This document shows positions 16,032 to 24,363 of a DNA stretch of 64,000 nucleotides, piece by piece. This DNA comes from Chloroflexi bacterium RBG_13_51_36 (lineage in GTDB: Bacteria; Chloroflexota; Dehalococcoidia; GIF9; AB-539-J10), in assembly GCA_001796515.1 (NCBI GenBank), contig MGMS01000014.1, positions 19,302 through 83,301 on the forward strand, written 5' to 3'. The translations under genes were made by a program, and so were the position numbers. How positions within the stretch are numbered: the stretch's first letter is position 1; the number at the start of each line of letters is the position of its first letter. The notes beneath the pieces were generated by a model. The model was given only the letters and a program-made list of their open reading frames with translations. It did no database searches and had not been told where the DNA came from.

Positions 16032-17405
16032 ATGAAGAAATATGATGTCATTGTCATCGGTTCAGGGTGCGGAACCAACATCGTCGACGAAGCCCTGGCC
16101 CATAGCTTGGGTGTGGCGCTTGTGGATAAAGGCCCGCTCGGAGGCACATGTGCCAATCTGGGCTGTATACCATCCAAGATTCTCATATTCGCTGCCGATA
16201 GGATAACTGAGGTACAGGAAGCCAAGAAGTTGGGCATTGAAGCCCAGACAAGGGATATTGATTTCGGTTTCATCATGGAGCGTATGAGACAATCCGTACG
16301 CGAGGGCCAAGAACACATGAGGCAGGGACTCTCCCACATGGACAATCTGGACTTCTATGAAGGGGAAGGTCATTTTGTTGGTGATTACACCATCGAGGTC
16401 AACGGCGACAAGATAAACGGAGCGAAGATTTTCATCGCGTCTGGCTCGCGCCCATCTATACCGCCGATAAAAGGCCTGGAGGATCTGGGCTATCTCACCA
16501 ACGAAACAGTCCTGCAACTGAAGGAGCGACCGGATAGTCTCCTCATCATCGGTGGCGGCTATATCGCAGTGGAATATGGCCACTTTTTTGCCGCCATGGG
16601 AACCAGGGTGACCATCCTGGAAATGGCAGACCGGCTCGTCCTTGCTGAAGAACCAGAAATATCGGAGATTCTGAAAAAAGAACTGAGTCGCCGCATGGAT
16701 GTTCACACTGGAGTCCAAGCTGAGGAGGTGAAGAACAATGGCCATGAGATAACCGTTGTTGTAAAGGACTTGCAGCGTGGCGGGCATAAGGAATTCACGG
16801 CACAGCAAATACTCGTGGCCGTCGGCAGAAGGTCCAATGCCGACCTGCTAAAGGTAGAGAATACTGGTGTGGAGGTTGATAAAAGGGGCTTCATCAAGGG
16901 GAATGAGTACCTCGAAACCGTCAAGAAGAACATATTTGCTGTAGGGGACATCAACGGTCAGCAGATGTTTACACATGTGGCCAATGTAGAAGCGTCGCTG
17001 GCTGCCGATAATGCCATTCACGGCAACAAAACAAAGATGGACTACGGCGCTACGCCCCACGCCGTCTATACTCATCCCCAGATCGCATCCGTAGGAATGA
17101 CTGAGGAGACTGCCAGAAGATCTCACAAGGTCCTGATCGGCAAGGCCAAATATTCAGACGTGGCTCAAGGCGAGGCCATGATGGAGGAAACCGGCTTCGC
17201 CAAAGCCCTCGTAGAAGCAGATACGGGAAAGATATTGGGTTTTCACATCATCGGCCCCTATGCCCCTATTCTCATTCAGGAAGCGATAAATGCCATGGCC
17301 TCTGGCGGTGGCATCGACCAGATACGAACAAGTATGCACATCCACCCCTCCATTACCGAGCTAATACCTGATGTGTTAAGTAACCTGAAGAACACAACTT
17401 CATGA
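16032..17405 (+). CDS. Pyridine nucleotide-disulfide oxidoreductase (dihydrolipoamide dehydrogenase/mycothione reductase-like)
   Basis: This 457-residue class I flavin disulfide reductase has the FAD motif VIVIGSGCGT, the redox-active pair in GGTCANLGCIPSK, an NAD(P) motif around LLIIGGGYIAVEYGHFFA and the C-terminal HIHPSITELIPDVL with the base histidine. The start at 16032 is chosen because GGAGG lies about 11 nt upstream; the ATG at 16014 overlaps it. It has no lipoyl-complex neighbours, so a role in reducing low-molecular-weight thiols, persulfides or a metal is more likely than in pyruvate dehydrogenase. Confidence 0.87.
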   Translation: MKKYDVIVIGSGCGTNIVDEALAHSLGVALVDKGPLGGTCANLGCIPSKILIFAADRITEVQEAKKLGIEAQTRDIDFGFIMERMRQSVREGQEHMRQGLSHMDNLDFYEGEGHFVGDYTIEVNGDKINGAKIFIASGSRPSIPPIKGLEDLGYLTNETVLQLKERPDSLLIIGGGYIAVEYGHFFAAMGTRVTILEMADRLVLAEEPEISEILKKELSRRMDVHTGVQAEEVKNNGHEITVVVKDLQRGGHKEFTAQQILVAVGRRSNADLLKVENTGVEVDKRGFIKGNEYLETVKKNIFAVGDINGQQMFTHVANVEASLAADNAIHGNKTKMDYGATPHAVYTHPQIASVGMTEETARRSHKVLIGKAKYSDVAQGEAMMEETGFAKALVEADTGKILGFHIIGPYAPILIQEAINAMASGGGIDQIRTSMHIHPSITELIPDVLSNLKNTTS

Positions 17406-17582
17406 CCCGTGGGAATGGGGCTTGGCTGAAGATCCCTCACAACACCCTGGCTCGCCCGGGTGACCACAACAGTTCTGCCTGCGAAATATCTTGATGAAGT
17501 TGTTGCGGAACACGAGCTTCAGTTTCCTACCCAGAGGCATGGGCACTGACATATTGGTGAAAAACGCTTTTGCTGTTGGCAT
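17400..17582 (-). CDS. Small Cys-rich protein with CCGxxGxPGC motif
   Basis: This 60-residue protein has the segment RRQNCCGHPGEPGCCEG, matching the motif of the small putative metal-binding family I know as LDCC-motif proteins. The preceding basic helix (GRKLKLVFRNNFIKIF) is typical of that family. The start at 17582 has GGGAGG 7 nt upstream. Its stop lies inside the end of the convergent disulfide reductase gene. Function is unknown. Confidence 0.7.
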   Translation of the reverse strand: MPTAKAFFTNMSVPMPLGRKLKLVFRNNFIKIFRRQNCCGHPGEPGCCEGSSAKPHSHGS

Positions 17583-17645
17583 ACTACATCCTCCCAACAA
17601 TAGTTCTCATGCGTCGACCTCAAAAAACGATGCGTATTGCTTCAT

Positions 17646-17804
17646 TCACTGCCCTTGTTCCTCCTCGTCTTCTACCGCTTCACAGCAGCCACACTTACAC
17701 TGATCACTGTCAGCGCAGGACTGGCAACAGTAAATAACACCATCCTTTTCATAGCCATCACTGGCTATGTGACAACCGCATGCCGGGCAAAGTTGCTCTG
17801 TCAT
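17646..17804 (-). CDS. Bacterial metallothionein-like protein
   Basis: A 52-residue protein starts at ATG 17804, with AAAGGAGG about 9 nt upstream. It contains 11 cysteines in the order CPACGC, YCCQSC and CKCGCC, plus the G-Y-E-K-D-G-V-I-Y-C-C segment that matches the dG-x-x-YC-x-x-CA pattern of bacterial metallothioneins. Such proteins chelate zinc or cadmium. It ends with an acidic tail (AVEDEEEQGQ). A second Cys-rich gene follows 63 nt downstream on the same strand. Confidence 0.75.
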   Translation of the reverse strand: MTEQLCPACGCHIASDGYEKDGVIYCCQSCADSDQCKCGCCEAVEDEEEQGQ

Positions 17805-17866
17805 CTTATATTACCTCCTTTCTTGCCGATGAATCTTATTGCTTCAGTCATCTACTTATCGCCAAC

Positions 17867-18718
17867 TCATAAAAATTGAGTGAACAGTATCTCAACCTTG
17901 GCGACGTCAACCCCACGGCCCACCAGTGGCTCTCTGCTTAGCGCCGGAAGTTGGTCCTCATAAATTGGCAGATCTTCCTCATAGATAATCCCGATAGGAA
18001 TCTTATCTCCCCACTCAAGCGCCTTTTCCAGTGCTGCCCTCTTGTCACTGGGGTTGTATTTTTCGCCTTCCAGCTTATATACCCGTTCCTTGTACCACTG
18101 GAAAGTATTCTTGTGGTTGAATGAGACGCAGGGTTGCAGAATGTCTATAAGTGCGAATCCCCGGTGAGAAATACCATTTCTAATGAGATTCGCAAGATGG
18201 TCTATATCCCCGGCGAAGCCCCTCCCAACAAAACTGGCGCCACTGACTATCGCCACGGCGATAGGATTCACCGGGCTGGCTGCCCCGTAGGGTGTAGTCT
18301 TAGTGATGAAACCGACATCGCTGGTGGGAGATGCCTGTCCTTTGGTCAGCCCATAGACCTGATTATTATGCACCAGATAGGTGATGTCATGATTACGACG
18401 GCAAGCATGGAGAAAATGGTTGCCTCCCTCGCCGTAGGCATCCCCGTCGCCGCTGATGGCGATGACTGTCAACTCAGAATTGGCAATCTTGGCGCCTATG
18501 GCTGGCGGAATCGGTCTGCCATGCAAGGAGTTGAACACGTTGCCCCTGGTGTAATGAGGCAACTTGCCAGCCTGGCCGATGCCGGAGACCAACAAGACCT
18601 GATGTGGTTTAATCTTCATGTCAATCAGCGCTCTATTTAATGCATTCAATATGCCGAAGTTGCCGCAACCCGGGCACCACGCCGGCTTCAGTCCAGCATA
18701 ATCTGACCTGGCGACCAC
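17867..18718 (-). CDS. korB: 2-oxoacid:ferredoxin oxidoreductase beta subunit
   Basis: This 283-residue subunit binds thiamine diphosphate. Its start, RSDYAGLKPAWCPGCGNFG, contains the Cys-containing motif of Kor/Por beta subunits, and the TPP-binding stretch begins GDGDAYGEGGNHF. With the alpha subunit encoded 2 nt upstream, it would oxidatively decarboxylate a 2-oxoacid to an acyl-CoA, or run the reverse, with ferredoxin as electron carrier. Which oxoacid (oxoglutarate, pyruvate or branched) cannot be told. No separate ferredoxin subunit is encoded beside it. Confidence 0.9.
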   Translation of the reverse strand: MVARSDYAGLKPAWCPGCGNFGILNALNRALIDMKIKPHQVLLVSGIGQAGKLPHYTRGNVFNSLHGRPIPPAIGAKIANSELTVIAISGDGDAYGEGGNHFLHACRRNHDITYLVHNNQVYGLTKGQASPTSDVGFITKTTPYGAASPVNPIAVAIVSGASFVGRGFAGDIDHLANLIRNGISHRGFALIDILQPCVSFNHKNTFQWYKERVYKLEGEKYNPSDKRAALEKALEWGDKIPIGIIYEEDLPIYEDQLPALSREPLVGRGVDVAKVEILFTQFL

Positions 18719-18720
18719 GT

Positions 18721-20436
18721 TTAATATCCTTCCTTTCTCACCGCTTCAGCAATGTAAGCTGGAGTCAACGGTCTCCCATCGAATTTCAGAATTCGCCGGG
18801 TTACATCATGCCCCGTTTCTGCTTTCATGAGACGGGCAAGTTGTCCCGTAGCATTGCTTTCGATGCAATAGCTATTTGAAGCCTTGCTGAGAGCATCAGC
18901 CATCGCCTTCGCTGGAAAAGGCCACAGTTCACTGAGGTGAAGCATATTGATGCTGGCGCCTTCTTTGCGCAGTATATCCACCGCCTCATGCATAGCTCCG
19001 TAAGTGCTACCCCAGCCAACAAGGGTTGTGCCTGCTCTCCGAGAACCGTACTTCAGTGGTGTACCGATCTCCTTGCTTAGTGGAAGGCTCTTCCGCAGCC
19101 TCTTTTGCACCTGTGCCGTCCTTTCTTCAGCATGTTCCGTGAGATGCCCTTTCTCATCGTGCTCGTCGCAATCGGTCACCACCAGCGCCTTCCCCAAACC
19201 CGGGAAAGCCCGCGGAGAAACACCGGACTTTGTGACTCTGTGCCTCATGTAATCGGAAGGGTCATCGTCGGTCTCCGAAAACAGCATACCCCGGTCAATT
19301 GTTACCTCCGATAGGTCTAGCCGGTCAATGGTGGCATAGGAGCTTGCTAGATGCTGGTCGGTCAAGATTATAACCGGCAACTGATACCTCTCTGCCCAAT
19401 TGAAAGCCTTGATCATCACCCAGAAGGCGTCTTCAATGGTAGCAGGTGCCAGGACAGCCCGGGGGAAGTCACCATGATGGGCATGAAGCACAAACTGAAG
19501 GTCACCCTGTTCCGTTCGGGTGGGTAGGCCTACAGCCGGCCCTGGTCTCTGCCCATCAATTATCACTATTGGTGTCTCAGTAATGCCCGCCAGTCCAATG
19601 CCTTCCACCATGAGGCACAGGCCACTGCCAGAGGTGGCAGTCATAGCCCTGACACCGGCATAGGCAGCCCCAATGGCCATGTTGATGGCAGCTATTTCAT
19701 CTTCGGTGTGGACCATTACCAGTCCAAGGTCCTTTGATTGGGCCGCCACATATTCCATGATAGAGCTGGCGGGAGTCATAGGATAAGCAGCCATGAATTT
19801 GCACCCGGCCGCAATCGCCCCCAGAGATATCGCTTCGTTGCCGGTCAGCAGCATTCTTCTGGCTTCAGGAAGTGGTTTAAGCCTACGAGACTTGCTTCTG
19901 TGCCCGGGCCGGACAAAGTCGTGTCCCGCCTTTGCCGCCGCAATATTCCTGTCGGCGACTTCGCCTTCTCCGAAATGGTCAACCAGAACCGCACTTAGTG
20001 TATTCAAGTCGTAATCTACCACTGCCAGGGCAGCACCGAGAGCCACAGTATTGGCCATTAGCTTGTTTCCGGCCTTTGCCTCAGCCAGCTTCTCCGGAGG
20101 GATGCTCAGAAAATCGGCATGATTGCCGCTGACTCCCTTTATCTTTTCGCCATCGAAGATGATAATACCATCAGTGGCCATTTCCGCCTGGTGCAATTCG
20201 ATACTGTCAATGTTGAGTGCAATCAGTACGTCCACGTCTTCAGCAATGGCGCCTACCTTGCTGTCACTGACTCTGACGCGGAAGAAGTTGTGGCCGCCTC
20301 TTACCCTTGACTCATAATCCTGGTCAGCAAAGACGTGGTAGCCACCGCGGGCAAAAACCTTGGCCAGAAGGAACCCCACTGACTGCACCCCTTGCCCGGC
20401 TTCCCCTCCCACCATAAAATTGAAATCAACAGGCAT
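18721..20436 (-). CDS. korA: 2-oxoacid:ferredoxin oxidoreductase alpha subunit (gamma-alpha fusion)
   Basis: This 571-residue protein has the gamma domain at residues 1 to about 185 (VGGEAGQGVQSVGFLLAKVF, YESRVRGGHNFFRVRV), fused to the alpha domain from about 205 (GNEAISLGAIAAGCKFMAAY PMTPAS, then MTATSGSGLCLMVEGIGLAG). This is the two-gene KorAB arrangement common in anaerobes. The start at 20436 is chosen because GGGAGAAG lies 5 nt upstream and MPVDFNFMVGG matches the family start. It overlaps nothing and begins 14 nt after the AhpD-like stop. Confidence 0.9.
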   Translation of the reverse strand: MPVDFNFMVGGEAGQGVQSVGFLLAKVFARGGYHVFADQDYESRVRGGHNFFRVRVSDSKVGAIAEDVDVLIALNIDSIELHQAEMATDGIIIFDGEKIKGVSGNHADFLSIPPEKLAEAKAGNKLMANTVALGAALAVVDYDLNTLSAVLVDHFGEGEVADRNIAAAKAGHDFVRPGHRSKSRRLKPLPEARRMLLTGNEAISLGAIAAGCKFMAAYPMTPASSIMEYVAAQSKDLGLVMVHTEDEIAAINMAIGAAYAGVRAMTATSGSGLCLMVEGIGLAGITETPIVIIDGQRPGPAVGLPTRTEQGDLQFVLHAHHGDFPRAVLAPATIEDAFWVMIKAFNWAERYQLPVIILTDQHLASSYATIDRLDLSEVTIDRGMLFSETDDDPSDYMRHRVTKSGVSPRAFPGLGKALVVTDCDEHDEKGHLTEHAEERTAQVQKRLRKSLPLSKEIGTPLKYGSRRAGTTLVGWGSTYGAMHEAVDILRKEGASINMLHLSELWPFPAKAMADALSKASNSYCIESNATGQLARLMKAETGHDVTRRILKFDGRPLTPAYIAEAVRKEGY

Positions 20437-20450
20437 TAATCTTCTCCCAA

Positions 20451-20774
20451 CTAACACTTCCTATGTTTTTCGATGACCTCATCCACCCACTTCATGGCAG
20501 CAATCATTGTGGGGAACCCTACCGTAGTGAATGCCAGGAGCACGGAGTGGCGAAGCTCCTCCGAAGTCATGCCTTCCTCAAGCGCTCGCCGGGCATGTGA
20601 CCTTACACCACCTTCCGAACTCAAGCCAATAGCAATGCCGAGCTTTACTAGTCGCCTTGTCTTTTCATCCAACGGTCCCCAGCCATGACATTTGACAGCC
20701 AGTTCGTCATAGGCCTCAGCAATCTCAGGGAATTCTTCCTTGAATCCTTTGTAAACATTCGGCAAATAAGTCAC
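20451..20774 (-). CDS. Carboxymuconolactone decarboxylase/AhpD-like family protein
   Basis: This 107-residue protein has the CMD-family helical pattern (LDEKTRRLVKLGIAIGLSSEGG, RSHARRALEEGMTSEELRHSV). AhpD relatives act as peroxidase-linked disulfide reductants through a CxxC pair; here the position is SEGGVRSH without cysteines, so it should not act as a CxxC thiol enzyme. GTG start after AAAGGAGGTGTACC. It heads the korAB operon, with 14 nt before korA. Confidence 0.8.
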   Translation of the reverse strand: MTYLPNVYKGFKEEFPEIAEAYDELAVKCHGWGPLDEKTRRLVKLGIAIGLSSEGGVRSHARRALEEGMTSEELRHSVLLAFTTVGFPTMIAAMKWVDEVIEKHRKC

Positions 20775-20877
20775 GGTACACCTCCTTTCCTGGGTTCTAA
20801 AACTGACTTAGCGCTTCCCTTCTGGGCAACACTGTCTCTATGCGGGACAAGCATGGTCATACATAATGAACGCTTGT

Positions 20878-21273
20878 CTACCCCACTTTGATTTCCTTGC
20901 TCGATTGCCAGAGACCATGGATATTGCACAAGGCAGCGGCGTAAATAACCCCGGATTTGCCAGTCTTCATGGACAGACTGACTTCATGGTGAGTGTATAT
21001 CGAGCTCTTATCCGGTCCCTCTGCCGATTCTCCGTGAGCAGTAAACTCAAAGTGCCCTATCTGGTAGGCAAACTTCCCCCCATCCGGATGAAAGTAAACC
21101 GAAATCCAGCGAATATGATGGTCGGTTGTATTGGGATGAGCTATCTCTTTCCCTAGGATCACCTTCACCGGAAAGAACTCATTGGCTTTTGCCTTGTCCG
21201 CGCACTCTATCACCGGGACATGCTTCTCCGTCTTCCAGTCCGCGCTCTGAAAAACTTCTCCAAACTGTCTCAT
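20878..21273 (-). CDS. Superoxide reductase (neelaredoxin/desulfoferrodoxin class II)
   Basis: This 131-residue enzyme reduces superoxide to hydrogen peroxide at a mononuclear iron with four His and one Cys ligand. Visible ligands are EKHVPVIE, the HH pair in TDHHIRWISVYF, and CNIHGLW near the end, which has the Cys-x-x-His pair. It lacks the N-terminal rubredoxin-like Cys4 domain, so it is the class II type. The start MRQFGEVF at 21273 has GGAGAGGG upstream. It marks an anaerobe with oxygen defence. Confidence 0.92.
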   Translation of the reverse strand: MRQFGEVFQSADWKTEKHVPVIECADKAKANEFFPVKVILGKEIAHPNTTDHHIRWISVYFHPDGGKFAYQIGHFEFTAHGESAEGPDKSSIYTHHEVSLSMKTGKSGVIYAAALCNIHGLWQSSKEIKVG

Positions 21274-21327
21274 TGTATTCCCTCTCCTTTGCACATATCT
21301 CGATATATCTTCGTTTCTTCTGATTAC

Positions 21328-21831
21328 CTAGATGCCCGGCACGCACCCGGGTGCTCTGATCATTAACACCGGGATGCAGCTGGACCTCAGAACTTTGTCA
21401 GCAACACTGCCGTAAGCCCACCGGCTGGCACCGGAGCGGCCATGGCTGGACATGACAATAATGTCAGCACCACTATCTTCTGCATAAGAAGCAATCGCTT
21501 CGGCAGGAGGCCAGAGGAGCACCTCCGTGCGTACCTTGATCCCTCTAGCATCTAATTTCTTAGCTATTCTGTCGAGATATCTCTGGGCCTGCTTCTCTTC
21601 CTTGCCGAAGGTTACAGTCATCTCTGAACCCGTTCTCTGGAACTCCGGCCTATCGGTGCTATAATAGATTTCCTGGGCTTCGGGCGCTTGCGTCCGACCT
21701 TGCACCTGTTCCGTAACACTAATCAGAATAACTTCTTCAGTGCCGCAGCCATTAGCCAACTGTTCCACATGGGGAAGTGCACACTCGGCCAACTTAGAGC
21801 CATCTAATGGAACCAAAATCCTCTTGTACAT
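21328..21831 (-). CDS. Universal stress protein, UspA family (copy 1)
   Basis: This 167-residue UspA protein starts [20 protein letters not shown] and has the ATP-binding signature GADIIVMSSHGRSGASRW with a following VADKVLRSS. It ends with CIPVLMIRAPGCVPGI. It is one of four tandem UspA genes on the minus strand. Its C-terminal DNA is nearly the same as that of copies 2 and 3, which suggests recent duplication or gene conversion. Such proteins modulate stress survival; the ligand specificity is not known. Confidence 0.92.
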   Translation of the reverse strand: MYKRILVPLDGSKLAECALPHVEQLANGCGTEEVILISVTEQVQGRTQAPEAQEIYYSTDRPEFQRTGSEMTVTFGKEEKQAQRYLDRIAKKLDARGIKVRTEVLLWPPAEAIASYAEDSGADIIVMSSHGRSGASRWAYGSVADKVLRSSCIPVLMIRAPGCVPGI

Positions 21832-21852
21832 CTTTGATCTCCTCTTTGCTTA

Positions 21853-22368
21853 CTAGATGCCTGGCACGCATCCGGGTGCTCTGATCATTAACACCGGGAT
21901 GCAACTGGACCTCAGAACTTTGTCAGCAACGCTGCCATAAGCCCACCGGCTTGGACCCGAGCGACCGTGGCTTGCCATGACAATGAGGTCGCATCCATAC
22001 TGTTTCGCGTAGCCGACTATTGCCTCAGCAGGCTTCCAAAGAAGCACTTCCGCACGTACATTGATTCCTTTAGGTGCCATTCTTTTGGCTACTCTGTCAA
22101 GATATCTCTATGCCTGCTTCTCTTTCTTGCCGAACGCCTCCGGTACGAGTCGTTGACCAAGCGGCTGGCTGGGCTGTATCCAGCCACCCATCCAGCCTGC
22201 GACTGGCTGGCCCGAGCCCTCGAGCACCCTAAACCCCTGAACGCGCTCAGTAACGCTCACCAAGATAACTTCCTCCGTGTCGCAGCCATTAGCCAACTGT
22301 TCCACATGGGGAAGTGCACACTCGGCCAACTTGGAGCCATCTAATGGAACCAAAATCCTCTTATACAT
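21853..22368 (-). pseudogene. UspA family gene (copy 2) interrupted by an amber codon
   Basis: The frame from ATG 22368 ([20 protein letters not shown]) through to the stop at 21853 is collinear with its neighbours. A single TAG at 22108-22110 replaces the CAG glutamine codon of KQAQRYLDR found in copies 1 and 3. Both sides of the stop remain in frame and are otherwise intact, including the ATP loop (MASHGRSGPSRW). This is a nonsense mutation of a recently active gene, a sequencing error, or a readthrough codon. Confidence 0.85.
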
Positions 22369-22386
22369 CTTTGATCTCCTCTTTGC

Positions 22387-22905
22387 TTACTGGATGCCTG
22401 GCACGCACCCGGGTGCTCTGATCATTAACACCGGGATGCAACTGGACCTCAACACTTTGTCAGCTACACTGCCGTAAGCCCACCGGCTTGGACCGGACCG
22501 ACCATGGCTTGCCATGACAATCACGTCGCACCCATACTGTTTCGCGTAGCCGACTATTGCTTCAGCAGGCCTCCAAAGCAGCACTTCTGTACTTACGTTA
22601 ATCCCCTTAGCCTTCATTTTCTCGGCAACTCTGTCAAGATACCTCTGTGCTTGCTTCTCCTTCTTGCCGAATGCTTCCGGTACAAGTCGTTGAAGTGGCG
22701 GCTGGATGGAGCTACCCCAGCCACCGCCTGAGAGAATGCCCGGCTCGGCCGACCCCTCAACTGCTCTATAGCCCTGAACGCGCTCAGTAACGCTCACCAA
22801 GATAACTTCCTCCGTGTCGCAGCCCTTAGCCAGCTCTTCCACATGAGGAAGTGCAGACTCGGCCAACTTGGAGCCATCCAGTGGAACTAAAATTTTCTTG
22901 TACAT
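22387..22905 (-). CDS. Universal stress protein, UspA family (copy 3)
   Basis: This 172-residue UspA protein starts [20 protein letters not shown] at 22905, where AAAGGAGG lies upstream; the frame to 22944 adds an unrelated extension. It retains the ATP loop MASHGRSGPSRWAYGSV and the terminal CIPVLMIRAPGCVPGIQ. It is closely related to copy 2, sharing KQYGCD and RVQG-containing stretches, so the two arose by tandem duplication. Confidence 0.92.
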   Translation of the reverse strand: MYKKILVPLDGSKLAESALPHVEELAKGCDTEEVILVSVTERVQGYRAVEGSAEPGILSGGGWGSSIQPPLQRLVPEAFGKKEKQAQRYLDRVAEKMKAKGINVSTEVLLWRPAEAIVGYAKQYGCDVIVMASHGRSGPSRWAYGSVADKVLRSSCIPVLMIRAPGCVPGIQ

Positions 22906-22927
22906 TTCTTGACCTCCTTTCTTTGCT

Positions 22928-23392
22928 CTAAATATTAGGAACACAACCTGGCGCTCTCACCATCAAAACTGGCACACAGGCTGAATGAAGAACCCGGTCA
23001 GCCACGCTACCCCAGGTCCAGCGACTTATGCCAGAACGCCCATGTGTAGCGATGACAATGAGATCTATTGAGTCTCTACTAGCATAGTCAGCGATGCTTT
23101 CCGCTGGTGCGCCCGTTATTACTTTTGGCGTGACGGGTACTCCATCATATCGAGTCCGTTTGATCAGCTGGCTCAGGTACTTCTCCGCAGCCGCTTTATT
23201 ACCTGCATCAATGCTATTTATAACGTCCTGGCTGATACAACCGTCATAGATGCAGAGCTGGTGAAAAGGCTCGGTCACGCGGAGAAGAATGACCTCCCTC
23301 ACCCCACACCCCTTGGCAATGGACTCCACATGAGGAAGGACACACTCCGCCAGATCCGAGCCATCTAATGGAACTAGAATCTTCTTGTACAT
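22928..23392 (-). CDS. Universal stress protein, UspA family (copy 4)
   Basis: This 154-residue UspA protein is the most divergent of the four copies, with its start ([20 protein letters not shown]) at 23392 after GAAAGGAGGTGAAA. The ATP-binding loop is present as [20 protein letters not shown]. It still ends with [13 protein letters not shown], like the others. It lies upstream of copies 1 to 3 and, with an intergenic gap of about 20 nt, can be co-transcribed with them. Confidence 0.9.
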   Translation of the reverse strand: MYKKILVPLDGSDLAECVLPHVESIAKGCGVREVILLRVTEPFHQLCIYDGCISQDVINSIDAGNKAAAEKYLSQLIKRTRYDGVPVTPKVITGAPAESIADYASRDSIDLIVIATHGRSGISRWTWGSVADRVLHSACVPVLMVRAPGCVPNI

Positions 23393-23497
23393 TTTCACCT
23401 CCTTTCTTTCATCTTTCTTGACGATTGCCTTGATACGACTCACACTCTCAGTCTTGTCCCCAGCATGTGTCATTCCCTCCCTTTGTGATATTCTGAT

Positions 23498-24016
23498 TCA
23501 CAGTAAAGCCTCTACTATTGCCTTATTGAATTTCGGCAGGTCAGCAGGTTTACGCGAGGTAATGAGATTGCCGTCCCTGACCACCGGTTCATCAACCCAG
23601 ATAGCGCCGGCATTCTTCAAGTCCACCGCTACCGAAGGCCACGAAGTCACACGGCGCCCCCTGACTACATCGGCTGAGATCAGAAGCTGAGGGCCATGGC
23701 AAACTGCTGCTATTATCTTGCCCGAGGTGTGCGCCTTTCGTACGAGATCAATCATCGGCCGGTGCAGGCGCATCTTATCCGGAGCGTAGCCGCCGGGGAC
23801 AATTATGGCATCAAATTGACCGGCTTCGACCTTATCAGCGGTTGTATCTACCGTCACTTCTGCCGAGCCCCTCTTTCCCCTGTAACTTTTCTTCGAGCCG
23901 CTGCCCACAATTAACACGGTGGCACCTGCCTCTTTCATCGCTCGCAGCGGCTCCATGAGCTCGGAGTCTTCAAAATCCTCCTCAGCCAGGATGGCAATCC
24001 GTTTTCCTTCAAGCAT
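23498..24016 (-). CDS. DJ-1/PfpI family protein
   Basis: This 172-residue protein belongs to the DJ-1/ThiJ/PfpI superfamily. The nucleophile elbow reads AAVCHGPQLLISAD, with the cysteine at about residue 104. The acidic partner is in the AEEDFEDSELMEP segment near the start. Members act as proteases, glyoxalases or deglycases, so the reaction is unresolved. It lies in the same orientation as the UspA genes in a stress-themed cluster. Confidence 0.9.
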   Translation of the reverse strand: MLEGKRIAILAEEDFEDSELMEPLRAMKEAGATVLIVGSGSKKSYRGKRGSAEVTVDTTADKVEAGQFDAIIVPGGYAPDKMRLHRPMIDLVRKAHTSGKIIAAVCHGPQLLISADVVRGRRVTSWPSVAVDLKNAGAIWVDEPVVRDGNLITSRKPADLPKFNKAIVEALL

Positions 24017-24057
24017 ATAGGTTATCTCCTTCCCGAACCGGTCATCTCCTTCCTGTG

Positions 24058-24363
24058 TTAGTTTCTTCTCACCTTCCTTTTGCGCGGTGCGGAATTACTG
24101 GAAGTAACCGGGTCAAGTGAAATCTCATTATCTCGAGTCACCAGCAGATGCAGGTTTTCGGTGATGCCATCAATGCATCCAAGAACCGGCATTATCGCCT
24201 CACCCAGGCCTTGCCTGTCTGCAGCTTCAGCCATAACAATGATATTGGGATACCCTTCCAGTCGATCGGCAAGCCTTACCTGTGTCCTGCTCCGCAGCGT
24301 TTGAACTGCGTATTCGCAGCTTCTGTCTACAATGTCAAGCAACATATACGCTCTCACGCTCAT
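24058..24363 (-). CDS. Lrp/AsnC ligand-binding-domain-like small protein
   Basis: This 101-residue protein begins MSVRAYMLLDIVDRSCEYAV at 24363, where GGAAAGGAGGGAGAGAG gives a strong ribosome site. It resembles the stand-alone RAM (Lrp/AsnC ligand-binding) domain, with strands at AYMLLDI, NIIVMAEAA and NLHLLVTRD, and no helix-turn-helix. Its start overlaps the end of glgC by 29 nt. It ends in a basic tail RKRKVRRN. Function is unknown; a sensory role is inferred from the fold only. Confidence 0.6.
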   Translation of the reverse strand: MSVRAYMLLDIVDRSCEYAVQTLRSRTQVRLADRLEGYPNIIVMAEAADRQGLGEAIMPVLGCIDGITENLHLLVTRDNEISLDPVTSSNSAPRKRKVRRN

